From Desulfuromonas acetexigens (GTDB taxonomy: Bacteria > Desulfobacterota > Desulfuromonadia > Desulfuromonadales > Trichloromonadaceae): a stretch of 64,000 nucleotides of DNA. Each line of letters opens with the position of its first letter. Position 1 is the stretch's first letter. Positions 53,140-63,564 of this stretch are shown here, one piece after another. The DNA is taken from the NCBI RefSeq assembly GCF_900111775.1, contig NZ_FOJJ01000037.1, forward strand, positions 62,001 through 126,000, given 5' to 3'. The notes below the pieces were generated by a model, which was not told where the DNA came from, did not search any database, and saw only the letters and a list, made by a program, of their open reading frames with translations. The position numbers and the translations under genes were made by a program.

Positions 53140-54705
53140 TCAGAGTGGAATGTTGCCGTGCTTCTTGGCCGGCAGGGAATCCTGTTTGTTCTCCAGCATC
53201 CCCAGAGCCTTGATGAGACGCAGCCGGGTGCGGTAGGGCAGGATGATGTCGTCGATGTAGCCGCGCTGCGCCGCCACGTAGGGGTTGGCGAAGGTTTCGG
53301 CATATTCCCGCTCCTTTTCCGCCAGCAGCCGTTCCGCCTCGGCGGGATGCTTCTTCAATTCTTTAGCGTAGAGGATTTCCGACGCTCCTTTGGGCCCCAT
53401 CACGGCGATCTCCGCCGACGGCCAGGCGTAGTTGATATCCCCCTTAAGATGCTTGGAACTCATGACGCAATAGGCGCCGCCGTAGGCCTTGCGGATCGTC
53501 ACCGTGACCTTGGGCACGGTCGCCTCGGCATAGGCGTAGAGCAGCTTGGCCCCGTTGCGGATGATGCCGCCGTACTCCTGCACCGTTCCGGGCAAAAAGC
53601 CGGGCACGTCGACGAAGGTTACCAGGGGGATGTTGAAGGCGTCGCAAAAACGCACAAAACGCGCCCCCTTCACCGAGGCGTGATTGTCGAGCACCCCGGC
53701 CAGATACTGGGGCTGGTTGGCGACGATGCCGACGGGCATGGCGCCGAGACGGGCGAAGCCGATAATCAGGTTGGGCGCGAATTCGGGCTGGATTTCGAGA
53801 AAACGCCCGTCATCGACGACGTTGAGCACGATCTCCTTCATGTCGTAGGGCTGGTTGGGATTTTCCGGCAGCATGCCGTTGAGATAGGGAATTTCACGAT
53901 CGGGGGGATCGTCTGTTTCCAGACGCGGCGGCGACTCCAGATTATTCTGGGGCAGATAGGAGAAAAGCTCGCGCAGGGAAGCGATGGCCTCTTCCTCGCT
54001 CTCGGCGGCGAGATGGGCCACGCCGCTCTTGGCCGTATGCACGGCCGCCCCGCCGAGGGTCTCCTCGTTCACATCCTCGTGGGTCACCGCCTTGACTACC
54101 TTGGGTCCGGTGAGGAACATGTAACTGTTGTTCCGGACCATCACCGTGAAATCGGTGAGCGCCGGGGAATAGACGGCGCCGCCAGCGCAGGGCCCAAAAA
54201 TCCCCGAAAGCTGGGGGATAACCCCGGAGGCGCGCACATTGCGCAGGAAAATATCGGCGTAACCGGCCAGGCTCTCGATTCCCTCCTGGATGCGCGCCCC
54301 TCCCGAGTCGTTGAGGCCGATGAGCGGCGCGCCGTTCTGCACCGCCAGATCCATGACCTTGCAGATCTTCTCGGCGAAGGTTTCCGACAAAGAGCCGCCG
54401 AGCACGGTGAAATCCTGGGAAAAGACATAGACCAGGCGGCCGTCGATGGTGCCGTAGCCAGTCACCACCCCGTCGCCGGGCACCTGGGATTTCTGCATGT
54501 CAAAATGGTGACAACGGTGGGTCTTGAACATGTCAAATTCTTCGAAACTCCCCTCGTCGAGAAGGAGCGCCAACCGTTCCCGGGCGGTGCGCCGCCCCTG
54601 GTTGTGCTGTTTTTTGATCCTCTCGGTGCCTCCCCCCTGCATCGCCTGCTGACGCATCAGTAAAAGATGATTGATTTTTTCTTCCATCGTTTGAGCCATG
54701 GCCAT
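53140..54705 (-). CDS. mmdA: Methylmalonyl-CoA decarboxylase alpha subunit (carboxyltransferase)
   Basis: A 521-residue crotonase-fold carboxyltransferase homologous to propionyl-CoA carboxylase beta. It has the two CoA-binding halves ([26 protein letters not shown], and the C-terminal [44 protein letters not shown]). It moves CO2 from (S)-methylmalonyl-CoA to biotin, giving propionyl-CoA. Oxaloacetate decarboxylases have an unrelated alpha subunit, which is why I favour methylmalonyl-CoA, though related acyl-CoAs are possible. Tandem ATGs (54705, 54699) are possible starts. Confidence 0.9.
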   Translation of the reverse strand: MAMAQTMEEKINHLLLMRQQAMQGGGTERIKKQHNQGRRTARERLALLLDEGSFEEFDMFKTHRCHHFDMQKSQVPGDGVVTGYGTIDGRLVYVFSQDFTVLGGSLSETFAEKICKVMDLAVQNGAPLIGLNDSGGARIQEGIESLAGYADIFLRNVRASGVIPQLSGIFGPCAGGAVYSPALTDFTVMVRNNSYMFLTGPKVVKAVTHEDVNEETLGGAAVHTAKSGVAHLAAESEEEAIASLRELFSYLPQNNLESPPRLETDDPPDREIPYLNGMLPENPNQPYDMKEIVLNVVDDGRFLEIQPEFAPNLIIGFARLGAMPVGIVANQPQYLAGVLDNHASVKGARFVRFCDAFNIPLVTFVDVPGFLPGTVQEYGGIIRNGAKLLYAYAEATVPKVTVTIRKAYGGAYCVMSSKHLKGDINYAWPSAEIAVMGPKGASEILYAKELKKHPAEAERLLAEKEREYAETFANPYVAAQRGYIDDIILPYRTRLRLIKALGMLENKQDSLPAKKHGNIPL

Positions 54706-54737
54706 AATCCTTCACATGTGAGGCGCGTTTTACGCGA

Positions 54738-55025
54738 TCAACCGTTGTAATAGATCTGATACAGGGTCTCGTGGCCGAGAATCCGGTCGACCTGGGACTG
54801 CAAGTCGATACGCTGCTCGTTGCGCAGCCACTGGTTCCAATTCTCCAGAGACCGCCAGGTACTGATGACCAGATTCTCCTCGGGATCGTCGTAGTTGACC
54901 AGGGTTTCACCGGAGATGTAGCCGACCTGGGCATTGGCCACGGCCCGCATCTGTAACAGCAACGGGCGGATTTCGTTCTGCTTTTCCTTAGGTACGCGCC
55001 TGACGATGATGATCTTGACGGCCAT
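54738..55025 (-). CDS. Antibiotic-biosynthesis-monooxygenase (ABM) domain protein
   Basis: A 95-residue dimeric alpha-beta barrel protein (MAVKIIIVRRVPKEKQNEI, VGYISGETLVNYDDPEENLV, WRSLENWNQWL). The ABM fold is found in small quinol or heme monooxygenases, but many members have other or no known function. A GGAGGAA ribosome site supports the start at 55025. It is 32 bases before mmdA and probably in the same transcript. Confidence 0.85.
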   Translation of the reverse strand: MAVKIIIVRRVPKEKQNEIRPLLLQMRAVANAQVGYISGETLVNYDDPEENLVISTWRSLENWNQWLRNEQRIDLQSQVDRILGHETLYQIYYNG

Positions 55026-55117
55026 GGATTCCTCCAGCGAGGGGAAAGAGAATGTATGGTAAGAACAACCCTTTTTCGCACAAATTAACCGGCTGCAATC
55101 TTCGTACCTGCTCCACC

Positions 55118-55163
55118 AAAAAAGGGGCAGCCCCGCGAGCAGCAACGGCGAGGCACGCCCCTT
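55118..55163 (-). terminator. Intrinsic terminator of the DUF748 gene
   Basis: On minus, AAGGGGC (55163-55157) pairs with GCCCCTT (55128-55122) over a GC-rich loop and is followed by six Ts. Confidence 0.7.
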
Positions 55164-55184
55164 AAGTCAAAAAGCCGTCCGCCC

Positions 55185-58100
55185 TCAGCGGGCGACCACG
55201 TCGAATTCCACCCGGTTGCCGTCGGCATCCTTCTCCTTCGGCTGCTTGTTGATATCGGGCCGGGTCTGGAAAAGGCGATCCGTCGGCAATCCGCCGGGGC
55301 CGGTCAGATAGTTCACCACCGCCGCCATGCGCGCCTGGGCCAGAGCCTGCAACTGGGGCGGACCGACCTCGGTATTGGCCAGGATCAGTTTTTCCATCTC
55401 CTCCGCCGGCAGGCTCTTGTTGAACCCCAGCACATTGCGGGGTTTGGGAAAGTCGGCCTGGTCGTAGACCTCTTCCAGATAGCGTTCCCGCTCCTCGGTC
55501 AGAATCTCCACATTCGCCTCGGTCTGTCCCGGCAGATTCTCCTTTTCATCCACCAGTTCGAGAAATTTCGCCTTACGCAGCCGTTGTTCCAGCAATTCCT
55601 TGCGATACCCTTCGGGGTCTTTGTCGGCATCGACGAAACCGGCCAACTCCAGCCGCAACGCCGGGCGGTCCTTGAGCATGGCCGCCAGGGTGTCGAGTTT
55701 TTGTTGTTCCGCCGGCGGCAGTACCGAGCTGCCGAAGGGAAAGATCGCCGCCGTGGCCTCCTCGCCGCCACCGCCGAATGCCGATTGCAACAACGAGAGG
55801 GGCGAGGTCGCCGCCTTGATCATGAGGTTTTTCAACACCGTCAAGACCACCGAAAAGATGCTGAATTCGGGGTCGTCGGTGCGGCCGGCGACGGGGATAT
55901 CGAGCTTGATGGCGCCGTTGCGATCCTTGAGCAGGGCTACCGCCAACTTGACCGGCAGATTGACCGCCTGTTCGCTTTCGACTTTGTCGCCAAAGGTGAA
56001 CTGGTCGATCAACACCCGGTTCTGGGCCCGCAGCGCCTTCTCGGCGATTTTGTATTCGAGATCGAGGGTCAGCTTCCCTTTTTCCACGGTGTAACCGAGA
56101 TAGGTGCCGGTGTAGGGGGTCGCCGGCGAGAGCTCGATGTCCTTGAAGCTGAGCTTGATGTCGGCGAAAAGCTCCTGCGCCAGGGGATTGATCTGCCCGG
56201 AGATCTGTAAGGGGGAGAGATTTTCCAGATGCCCGCGCAAATCGACCTCGGCGGGTTCCACCCCCGCGGTGGAAATCCGGCCGATCTTGCCGCCGAGCTG
56301 GTACATGGTGGTGGAGAAAGCCGGCTGCATCTGCCGGTCGCTGAAGGAAACGGTGCCCCCTTGCAAGGTGATGGCATCGATGGCGATCTCCGGACCCGGC
56401 GCGGCGGGCGTGGTTTCCGGCGGAGCCGGTTCGGCGACCGCCACGGCTTCGGCGGGCTTCACCGACTCAGACGCCGCCTCTGCGGAAGCCGCCTCTGCTT
56501 CTCCAGCGGTCGTTTCCGGCTCATCGGCGGCGACGATGCCGCTCAGGTTGAGCAGCCCCTTTTCATCGATGACGATGCGCGCCGTGTAATCACTGAGGGC
56601 GATCCCGCCAACATGCAGGGCGAAGGGCGCGATCTCACCGGCGATTTCGTCGATCTGCAAACTGCCCCAGCGCAACAGCTCTTCGCGATGCTCGCCGTCG
56701 AGGCCGTAGAAGTTGCGAATCCCGAGATTGCCGGTGAACGCCCCGGTGAGTCCTGCCTTTTTCGGATCGAGCCTGACCTCCAGGTCGGTGTCGAGCTGGC
56801 CGTCAGCCAGGATCATGCGCACCGAATCGGGGAAATAGGGGACGAAATCGGTCAGGGCGATCCCCTTCAGGCGGCTGTGCAGATTGAGCTTGCCGGTGGC
56901 GGCGATTACATCGCCGGAGAGATCGAGATATCCCCCTTTGTTATAGGAACTCTTCAGCCGGAAGGGGCTGACGACGGCTTCGGGACCGGCCAGGTTCTTG
57001 AGGGAGAGGTCGAGTCCGGCCAGAAGATGGCGCGCCGGTTTTTTCGGCATTTTGTCGGTGAAGTCGATGCGCAGCTTGCGCGCGGCGATCTCCCCCACCC
57101 GGTAGCTGAGCGGCGGTTTGGCCTCGGCCAGGGCCGCGGCAACGGGCATCTGTTCCAGTTTCTGGGGGGGCGGCTCCGTTTCCCGAAGCAGATTGAGGGG
57201 CGACACCCGCCCGTCGCGGTCCATGGACAGTACCATCGCCCCCTCGGCCAGTTCGACCCGGCCAATCTCCAGTTGCCGGCGGGCGTCGTCGAACTGGACT
57301 CCATCCACCTTGAGGTGAGCCAGCTTCAGTTCTTCCTCGCCACCAAAGGGGACTTGCAGATTCTGCACATCCAGCGCGGCATCGGCGACCTTGAGGACAC
57401 CCTCGCGGAAATCGAGGCCGGCCCGCGCCGCCGCCGCTCCCGCCAGCGGGTAGTTCAGAAACAGGGAAAGGTAGGGATGGTATTCCTTCAGGCTAAGCCC
57501 TTTCAGATCTACCGTCGTTTCTACCGCCAGCGGCTCCAGCACCAGACCGCCGTCGACCTTGAGCTGCTCTTCCCGGTCGGTCCGCAGGGAAAGATCGTAG
57601 GTGGCGCGGCTCGCGGGGGCGGTGGAGAAATCCCTGACGGTCAGATCGAGAGCGCTGATGTCGCGCTGGAAGCCGCCTTCGGGAACGGCGTCGCGGAAAG
57701 CGAGGCGACCGTTTTTCACCAGCAGGGTCTTGACCGTCGCCAGGAAGGGGGCGGCCTTTTCGGCGGCGGCCTTCTCTTTGGCCGGTTGCGGCTCGGGCGC
57801 AGCCGCTTTTGCTGGCGCCGAAGCGGGGGCCGGCTGCGCCAGTCGGGCGAAATTAAGTTCGCCCGACTGGTTGCGATCCAGGGTGATCATCGGACTGTAA
57901 ATGTAGACGCCGTCGAGCAGCACCTGACTTTCGAGCACCTTTGATGTCGCCAGATCGACATTGACCTGCGGCAGTTTCAGCAGATCGGCCCCGGAAGGTT
58001 CGGCGACATCGATGGCCGACAGCCGGACCTTGCCGCCCACCTCCAACTCCGGCGCCTTCTCCGCCGTCGCCCGATAGACCAGTTGCAGGTCGGAACCGAG

Positions 58101-58856
58101 CTTGCCGGAACGCACCTGCACCGGCAGGGGCGTCGGCACCAGCTTGAGGTAGAAGGGGATATCCACGTCGCTGAGAAGCAGATCGACGGAGGCCTCCACC
58201 GCCTCGGTGAAGAGCTTGAGTTGCCCTTCCCCGCGCACTCGGGCATCGTTGAGCACCAGCGACAGGGCCGGGGTGATGTACTGATCGAGCAGGTGAGGCA
58301 CATTGCCGATGAAGGGAACGGCCAGATTCAGTTCCCGCAGACTGTGGCGCTGGACCTCAGCCCCTTCCTTGCGCTCGACATAGAGCGCCTCGCCGTCGAC
58401 GATGCGCAGGTTGTTGAGGGAGAAGAGGAAGGGCTCGGCCGGCTCCTCAGCTTCCTCCGGCGGGGCTTCCTCGGGTTTTTCCGAACCGGCGAAATCGGAA
58501 AAATTGAAGACGTCGCCCTCCTTGAAGACCTGGGCGTAGGGAGCGACCAGGTCGAACTTGTTGACGATCAACGCCTTTTCAATGATCGATTTGGGACTGA
58601 CCTGAATTTCCAGACGCGTAAGGCCGGCGAAACGCTCGTCGCTGTTCGGCTCGCTGAGGGCGAAATCTTCTACCACCAGTTTCCAGGTCAGCACGTTCAG
58701 GGAGAGATCGCCGAGGGTCAGGGTCCGCCCGGTATTCTCCTTCAGCCAGTTGCCGCCGAAGTGCCGCACCAGATTCGGCAGCGCCAAAAGGGTTGCCGAG
58801 CCCAGAATCAGCAACCCGACAACGATCCCCAGCGTCCACTTCATCCAACGTTTCAT
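55185..58856 (-). CDS. Very large AsmA-like DUF748 protein
   Basis: A 1,223-residue envelope protein. One N-terminal membrane helix ([19 protein letters not shown]) anchors a long beta-rich periplasmic part of the AsmA/DUF748 type ([53 protein letters not shown]). Ala/Pro/Glu-rich low-complexity stretches lie near residues 120-140, 340-370 and 790-820. The C-terminus (about 1030-1110) resembles an OmpA-type module ([36 protein letters not shown]). AsmA relatives are linked to lipid transport between membranes. It overlaps the macro-domain gene by four bases. Confidence 0.87.
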   Translation of the reverse strand: MKRWMKWTLGIVVGLLILGSATLLALPNLVRHFGGNWLKENTGRTLTLGDLSLNVLTWKLVVEDFALSEPNSDERFAGLTRLEIQVSPKSIIEKALIVNKFDLVAPYAQVFKEGDVFNFSDFAGSEKPEEAPPEEAEEPAEPFLFSLNNLRIVDGEALYVERKEGAEVQRHSLRELNLAVPFIGNVPHLLDQYITPALSLVLNDARVRGEGQLKLFTEAVEASVDLLLSDVDIPFYLKLVPTPLPVQVRSGKLGSDLQLVYRATAEKAPELEVGGKVRLSAIDVAEPSGADLLKLPQVNVDLATSKVLESQVLLDGVYIYSPMITLDRNQSGELNFARLAQPAPASAPAKAAAPEPQPAKEKAAAEKAAPFLATVKTLLVKNGRLAFRDAVPEGGFQRDISALDLTVRDFSTAPASRATYDLSLRTDREEQLKVDGGLVLEPLAVETTVDLKGLSLKEYHPYLSLFLNYPLAGAAAARAGLDFREGVLKVADAALDVQNLQVPFGGEEELKLAHLKVDGVQFDDARRQLEIGRVELAEGAMVLSMDRDGRVSPLNLLRETEPPPQKLEQMPVAAALAEAKPPLSYRVGEIAARKLRIDFTDKMPKKPARHLLAGLDLSLKNLAGPEAVVSPFRLKSSYNKGGYLDLSGDVIAATGKLNLHSRLKGIALTDFVPYFPDSVRMILADGQLDTDLEVRLDPKKAGLTGAFTGNLGIRNFYGLDGEHREELLRWGSLQIDEIAGEIAPFALHVGGIALSDYTARIVIDEKGLLNLSGIVAADEPETTAGEAEAASAEAASESVKPAEAVAVAEPAPPETTPAAPGPEIAIDAITLQGGTVSFSDRQMQPAFSTTMYQLGGKIGRISTAGVEPAEVDLRGHLENLSPLQISGQINPLAQELFADIKLSFKDIELSPATPYTGTYLGYTVEKGKLTLDLEYKIAEKALRAQNRVLIDQFTFGDKVESEQAVNLPVKLAVALLKDRNGAIKLDIPVAGRTDDPEFSIFSVVLTVLKNLMIKAATSPLSLLQSAFGGGGEEATAAIFPFGSSVLPPAEQQKLDTLAAMLKDRPALRLELAGFVDADKDPEGYRKELLEQRLRKAKFLELVDEKENLPGQTEANVEILTEERERYLEEVYDQADFPKPRNVLGFNKSLPAEEMEKLILANTEVGPPQLQALAQARMAAVVNYLTGPGGLPTDRLFQTRPDINKQPKEKDADGNRVEFDVVAR

Positions 58857-59398
58857 ACCCCCTCCTCGCTTCCTTGGTTGCCAAAAATTTCACTATAGGC
58901 CTTCTGATAGAGAGTCAAGTCCTTTGCGGAAAAGCAGACCAGCAGCACCCGTCGCAACGGACCGCCGGCGGCAAGAAAATCGCGGATTTCCTCCAAGGCG
59001 ATGCGACAGGCCCGCGCAATGGGAAAACCGTAGACACCGGTGCTGATCGAGGGAAAGGCGATACTCTGCAGCCCCTTCTCCGCCGCCAGGCGCAGGCTCG
59101 CGCGGTAACAGGAAGCGAGCAGGTCGTCCTCGCCCTGACCGCCGCCGTGCCAGACCGGCCCGACAGTGTGGATGACGTAACGGGCCGGCAGCCGGTAACC
59201 GCCGGTGAGGCGCGCCTCCCCCGTCGGACAGCCGCCCCGGGTGCGGCATTCCGCCAGCAGTTCCGGCCCGGCGGCGCGATGGATGGCGCCGTCCACCCCG
59301 CCGCCACCAAGCAGACTGTTGTTGGCGGCATTGACGATGGCGTCGACGTTCAGGGTGGTGATATCGCCTTGCAGGCATTCAACAATGCGGTCGCCCAT
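58853..59398 (-). CDS. Macro-domain protein, YmdB-like ADP-ribose hydrolase
   Basis: A 181-residue macro domain that binds ADP-ribose. The ligand loop is [22 protein letters not shown], with [25 protein letters not shown] and the phosphate loop [10 protein letters not shown]. The YmdB-like group removes ADP-ribose or acetyl groups from ADP-ribose. It is the first gene of a two-gene operon with DUF748, an unexpected pairing of cytosolic enzyme and envelope protein. Confidence 0.93.
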   Translation of the reverse strand: MGDRIVECLQGDITTLNVDAIVNAANNSLLGGGGVDGAIHRAAGPELLAECRTRGGCPTGEARLTGGYRLPARYVIHTVGPVWHGGGQGEDDLLASCYRASLRLAAEKGLQSIAFPSISTGVYGFPIARACRIALEEIRDFLAAGGPLRRVLLVCFSAKDLTLYQKAYSEIFGNQGSEEGV

Positions 59399-59653
59399 GG
59401 TTATCTCCCTGAATAGACTGGCTTTAAGACTAAAAGACTAACGCAGCGCGGGCGTTATGCAATGGCCCGGACCATTTCCGTCGCCGGCGCCGCGCCCGCC
59501 GATGGCTTTCGAATGGGGCTAAGAGCTCTCCAAGAACCTCGGGGAAAGCTGTAAATTAGCGGTTTGCAAGGGATTGCGCTCTTTACAAAAATCCGCCGAG
59601 CCGTTAAGGTGGCTGCCGGAAACCTCCCCATCCCAACCGAAACCTGACCGGCC

Positions 59654-60949
59654 ATGAACATTTTGCTCATCAATCCCCCCAACTGCGGGCGCTCGATTCC
59701 CGAGGAACGCTACGGGATCACCAGCATCAAGCAGATCTTTCGCGGCGAGCCTCTGGCCCTGGAGACCTTGGCCGGCAACCTGCCTGGGCATGAGGTGCGA
59801 ATTGTCGACCTCAAAGCCCGCCCCGACGGGTTGGATGAGGCGTTGCGCCGCTTTACCCCCGACCTGATCGGCTTCACCGCCGTCACCTGCGAGGCCAACT
59901 GGGTGCGGTCCCAGGCGCCACGACTCCAGGCGGAATGCGACGCGACGCTGGTGGTCGGCGGCATTCACGCCAGCAACGATCCGGAATTTTTCAACGCTCC
60001 CGGCATCGACTACGTCGTCCTCGGCCTCGGCAAACAGAGCCTGCGGGAGCTGGTCGAGGCCATTGAAACCAGCGCCGACACGACGAGCATCCCCGGCGTC
60101 GCCCACACCAATCCGGGTCGGCCGCTGCGCTGGCGGCCCCGCGCCTACAGCCGCGTCGATCTGGTGGAAGAGCGGCCGCCCCGCTACGACCTGGTCGCCG
60201 GCGAGCGCGACCGCTACACCCTGGCCGCCCTCGGCGTTCCCCTCGGCTTCGTCAGCTCGGCCTTCGGCTGCCCCTACGACTGCTCCTTCTGCTGCATCGC
60301 CGGTCTCACCGACAGCCGTTACCTGAGCGCGTCCATCGCCACGGTCATCCGCGATATCCAGCTCCTTAGCGATGTCCCGGTCATCCGCCTGGTCGACGCC
60401 AACACCTTCGGCCACCCCGAGCACGCCCGGGCGCTCTGCCGGGCCATCGTTGGCGCCGGCATCGACAAAACCTTTCTCGCCGATGTCCGCGCCGACACCG
60501 TCGTCCGTCACCCGGAGCTGCTGCGGGAATGGCGGGAGGCCGGGCTGCGCTCGGTGGTCATTGGTTTCGAGGAACTCAGCGACCAGGGCCTCGACGCTTT
60601 GAACAAGTCGGCCTCCGCCGCCGCCAACCTGGAGGCGATCGCCATCCTCCACCAGTTGGGAATCAACATCGTCGGCGACTTCATCGTCTCCCCTGACTAT
60701 GTCGAAGCGGATTTCGCCCGTCTGGCCGCCTACGTCGCCGAGCAGCGGATAGGCCTGCCGATCTATACCGTCCTCACCCCCCTGCCCGGCACGGCCCTGC
60801 ACCGACAGCTGCGCTCGCGCATCGTCAACCACGATCTCGACTACTACACCCTGGCCAACGCCGTGCTTCCAACCCGGCTGGACGAGGGGGAATTCTATCG
60901 CCAATTCGCCGCCCTCTACCAGGCCGGCCACAAAGAGGTCAAACTCTGA
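59654..60949 (+). CDS. B12-binding-domain radical SAM protein
   Basis: A 431-residue radical SAM enzyme. Residues 1-135 are a cobalamin-binding-type Rossmann domain (MNILLINPPNCG, GFTAVTCEAN, VVGGIHASNDPEF) without the DxHxxG base-off motif. The radical SAM barrel has the 4Fe-4S motif FGCPYDCSFCC (Cys206, 210, 213), and VRLVDANTFGHPEHA and VVIGFEELSDQGLDAL are barrel strands. The substrate is unknown. It precedes the ketosynthase by five bases, so the two are almost certainly co-transcribed, suggesting modification of an acyl or polyketide product. Confidence 0.88.
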   Translation: MNILLINPPNCGRSIPEERYGITSIKQIFRGEPLALETLAGNLPGHEVRIVDLKARPDGLDEALRRFTPDLIGFTAVTCEANWVRSQAPRLQAECDATLVVGGIHASNDPEFFNAPGIDYVVLGLGKQSLRELVEAIETSADTTSIPGVAHTNPGRPLRWRPRAYSRVDLVEERPPRYDLVAGERDRYTLAALGVPLGFVSSAFGCPYDCSFCCIAGLTDSRYLSASIATVIRDIQLLSDVPVIRLVDANTFGHPEHARALCRAIVGAGIDKTFLADVRADTVVRHPELLREWREAGLRSVVIGFEELSDQGLDALNKSASAAANLEAIAILHQLGINIVGDFIVSPDYVEADFARLAAYVAEQRIGLPIYTVLTPLPGTALHRQLRSRIVNHDLDYYTLANAVLPTRLDEGEFYRQFAALYQAGHKEVKL

Positions 60950-60954
60950 AAATC

Positions 60955-62100
60955 ATGCCCATGGATGTCTTCATCACCGACCTTGCCGCCTTTCTCCCCA
61001 ACGCCCCGGTGGACAACGACCGGATGGAAGAGGTTCTCGGGATGGTACACCAGTTGCCTTCCCGCACCCGGCGCATCATTCTTCGCAACAACAAGATCGA
61101 GCGCCGCCATTACGCCATCGATCCGGCGACCGGCGCCACCACCCACAGCAACGCCGAACTGACCGCCGAGGCGATCCGCCGCCTGCGCCCCTATCCCGGC
61201 TTCACGACCGCCGCTATCCGCTGCCTGGCCTGCGGCACCTCCTCCCCCGACCAGACCAAACCCGGCCACGGCTCCATGGTCCACGGCGAACTCGCCGCCG
61301 CCCCCTGCGAGGTGGTGAGCACCGCCGGGGTCTGCGTCGCCGGCATGACCGCCCTCAAGTACGCCTGGATGAATGTCGCCGCCGGGCTGGCGGAAAACGC
61401 CGTCGCCACCGGTTCGGAGCTCTCCTCCACCTACCTGCGCGCCCAACTCTGCGGCAACGGGCCGACCGACGCCGACCTCGATGCCCAGCCTCAACTCGCC
61501 TTCGACGCCGACTTTCTGCGCTGGATGCTCTCCGACGGCGCCGGCGCCGCTTTCCTCACCACCGTTCCGCCCGACGACCGCCTCGCCCTGAAGATCGAAT
61601 GGATCGAGATCGTCTCCTTCGCCCATCAGTTTGAGGCCTGCATGTACTCGGGGGCGGTGAAGAACGCCGACGGCAGCCTCACCGGCTGGCGCGAGTTCCC
61701 CCCCGAGGAGGCCCTGCGCCGCCACGTCATGCATGTCAAGCAGGACGTCAAGCTGCTCAACAACGAGATCGTCCCGACCTCGGTGGCGCGCACTCTGCCG
61801 CCGCTCATCGAAAAATACGGCCTGCGCCCGGAAGGGATCGACTGGTTCCTCCCCCACTATTCCTCCGACTACTTCCGCCGGCCGATTCACGACCACCTGC
61901 AGGAAATCGGCTTCCCCATCCCCTTCGCGCGCTGGTTTACCAATCTGGCGACCCGGGGGAACACCGGCTCCGCCTCCATCTACCTGATGCTCGAAGAGCT
62001 CTTCCATTCCGGTCGCCTCCAGCGCGGCGAGCGCCTGCTCCTCTTCGTCCCTGAAAGCGGGCGTTTCACCATCAGCTACGCCCTGCTCACCGTCGTCTGA
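60955..62100 (+). CDS. Beta-ketoacyl-ACP synthase III-like ketosynthase
   Basis: A 381-residue thiolase-fold condensing enzyme. The Cys-His-Asn triad is visible: VSTAGVCVAGM (Cys127), FLPHYSSDYF (His301), and RGNTGSASIY (Asn336). The His region reads HYSS instead of the HQAN of FabH, so this is not a housekeeping FabH and may use a special acyl starter. LCGNGPTDADLDAQPQLAFD is an insertion I cannot place. It could make a specialised lipid or resorcinol-like product with the ACP encoded on the other strand. A terminator follows. Confidence 0.87.
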   Translation: MPMDVFITDLAAFLPNAPVDNDRMEEVLGMVHQLPSRTRRIILRNNKIERRHYAIDPATGATTHSNAELTAEAIRRLRPYPGFTTAAIRCLACGTSSPDQTKPGHGSMVHGELAAAPCEVVSTAGVCVAGMTALKYAWMNVAAGLAENAVATGSELSSTYLRAQLCGNGPTDADLDAQPQLAFDADFLRWMLSDGAGAAFLTTVPPDDRLALKIEWIEIVSFAHQFEACMYSGAVKNADGSLTGWREFPPEEALRRHVMHVKQDVKLLNNEIVPTSVARTLPPLIEKYGLRPEGIDWFLPHYSSDYFRRPIHDHLQEIGFPIPFARWFTNLATRGNTGSASIYLMLEELFHSGRLQRGERLLLFVPESGRFTISYALLTVV

Positions 62101-62138
62101 AAAAAAATGGGGCACGGCCTCGCGCCATGCCCCGTCCT
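62101..62138. terminator. Intrinsic terminator between convergent genes
   Basis: GGGGCACGGC (62109-62118) pairs with GCCATGCCCC (62124-62133), one mismatch, flanked by A7 and a T-rich tail. It may act on both strands. Confidence 0.75.
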
Positions 62139-62154
62139 TTCTACTCAACCACCA

Positions 62155-62649
62155 CTAGCGATGCGACCCTTTTCCTTTGTCTTTTCCTTTGCCTTTATCT
62201 TTCCCCTTACTTTTACCGCCATCCCGGCCATAATCCTCAACCCGCCGGTCGCGTCGATCAGTGCGGTCGGGATGCCAACCGAGGTCGCCGCGCTTGAGGG
62301 CATGGAAATCGGCCGAGCCGGGCTTGATGCCGAGACTCTGGGCGAGCGCCCCCCAGCCCTGCCCCTGGCGCGCCTGATATTCCCGCAGGACGACGTCGAG
62401 AGGCTGCCGTGTCCGATTACTCAGCCACAGAGCGAGGGCGGCGTCGCCGTGGCGGGAAACGGTGCGCAGGGCCAGATCAATTTCGGGGGCGGAAGCACCG
62501 AAATGGGCGCCAAGGTCGGCCCGGAAGCGCCCCAGGTCGGCACCGGCATAAGCAGTGAGGCGGTTGAGATAGGCGTCCATGTCGGCGGAGGCGACACCGG
62601 CGCCGAGGGTGAAGAGCATCAAAGCGATCAACAGGGTTCGTAAAATCAT
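62155..62649 (-). CDS. Exported protein with a Lys/Gly-rich tail
   Basis: A 164-residue protein with a signal peptide (ILRTLLIALMLFTLGAGVASA). Its helical middle (about 25-115) has DLALRTVSRHGDAALALWLS. The very basic tail has repeats of KGKDKGKGK followed by GSHR. The tail could bind nucleic acid, anionic polymer or lipid headgroups. No family is recognised. The AAAAAGGAG ribosome site is strong. It shares a strand with the lipoprotein, ACP and ABC permease. Confidence 0.7.
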   Translation of the reverse strand: MILRTLLIALMLFTLGAGVASADMDAYLNRLTAYAGADLGRFRADLGAHFGASAPEIDLALRTVSRHGDAALALWLSNRTRQPLDVVLREYQARQGQGWGALAQSLGIKPGSADFHALKRGDLGWHPDRTDRRDRRVEDYGRDGGKSKGKDKGKGKDKGKGSHR

Positions 62650-62678
62650 GAAAAATCTCCTTTTTCTGGACGTTTGCG

Positions 62679-63215
62679 TTAGCCCCGCCCGCCTGTTTCG
62701 GCCAGTTTGCGGGAGACAGCATCGACCATCTGCTGATTGAGCTTTTGCACCACCTGATACCAGTCGATACTGGAACCGACGCCGTGGTCTTCAGCGAGGA
62801 GGGGCTGCGGCCCAGCCCCGTACAGTTCGTAATGGGTATCGAGAGAAGTGGCGCCAGCACCGAAACCGACGATGATGCGCGCCGCCTTGCTGCCGGAACG
62901 GTAGGTGACGATGCGCACGCTCAGCAGATATTCGCCGTCGGCGCCGGAAAATTCCCCGCGACTGCCGATCAGCCGCGCCTGATAACCGGCCTTGCCCAGC
63001 ATGCGCAGCAGATCCTGTTCCATCCAGGCGCCGACCTGATTGTACTGGTTGGCCCGATCCGGGTCGAGTTCCGGGGTGACGCCACGATCGGAAAGAACGG
63101 CAATGGCGTAGCCGCCTCCTCCCGCGCGCGTCGGCGCCTTGACCTTGGGACTCGCAGCGCAACCGACCAGCAACATTACCAGCAAAAGCACCCCTCCCTG
63201 CAACAGCTTCCTCAT
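62679..63215 (-). CDS. Putative lipoprotein
   Basis: A 178-residue protein with a lipoprotein signal (MRKLLQGGVLLLVMLLVGCA; lipobox LVGC, acylated Cys at about residue 20). The mature part has YAIAVLSDRGVTPELDPDR and a Gly/Ala-rich stretch (AARIIVGFGAGATSLDTHYELY), like DUF4410-type lipoproteins of unknown role. The start at 63215 has AAGGAG seven bases upstream; a TTG two codons earlier is ignored. It is 44 bases after the ACP gene. Confidence 0.8.
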   Translation of the reverse strand: MRKLLQGGVLLLVMLLVGCAASPKVKAPTRAGGGGYAIAVLSDRGVTPELDPDRANQYNQVGAWMEQDLLRMLGKAGYQARLIGSRGEFSGADGEYLLSVRIVTYRSGSKAARIIVGFGAGATSLDTHYELYGAGPQPLLAEDHGVGSSIDWYQVVQKLNQQMVDAVSRKLAETGGRG

Positions 63216-63259
63216 GTTCAAGCTCCTTTCCCATGCAATCCGGTTGACGACAAGGGCCT

Positions 63260-63532
63260 TTAGCCCCGCTCCTTGCGAATGAACTCGGCCAGGGTGCGCA
63301 GCGAGGCGAGCACCTCGCGGCTGGTATCCTGGCCGCCGATACGCACTTCGTAGGCCTTCTGCACCGCCACCACGATCTCCACCGCGTCGAGGGAATCGAG
63401 CCCCCAGGGGGAATCGGGACCGATCAGCGGCGCGTCGGGAAAGACCTCTTCCGACGCGTCGGGAATGTTGCAGCTGTCGACGATCAGGTCGCGCAGCGCT
63501 TGTTCGAGGTTGTCGGCAGACAAAACTTCCAT
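63260..63532 (-). CDS. Acyl carrier protein
   Basis: A 90-residue ACP. The phosphopantetheine Ser is in GLDSLDAVEIVVAVQ, the canonical DSL motif. It begins MEVLSADNLEQALRDL, with a GGAG site six bases upstream at 63532; a TTG/ATG pair 12-15 bases earlier lacks one. It differs from housekeeping ACP (an extended loop, IPDASEEVFPDAPLIGP), in keeping with a dedicated pathway. It probably serves the ketosynthase about 1.2 kb away on the opposite strand. Confidence 0.9.
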   Translation of the reverse strand: MEVLSADNLEQALRDLIVDSCNIPDASEEVFPDAPLIGPDSPWGLDSLDAVEIVVAVQKAYEVRIGGQDTSREVLASLRTLAEFIRKERG

Positions 63533-63564
63533 ACGTTTCTCCATCAAATCATCACGATTGAAGA

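Noticed and set aside
53134-54663. A 509-codon plus-strand frame opposite mmdA
   Set aside because: Antisense to a convincing carboxyltransferase; no domain.
51120-54705. Oxaloacetate decarboxylase
   Set aside because: The alpha subunit is propionyl-CoA-carboxylase-beta-like, not the pyruvate-carboxylase-like OadA.
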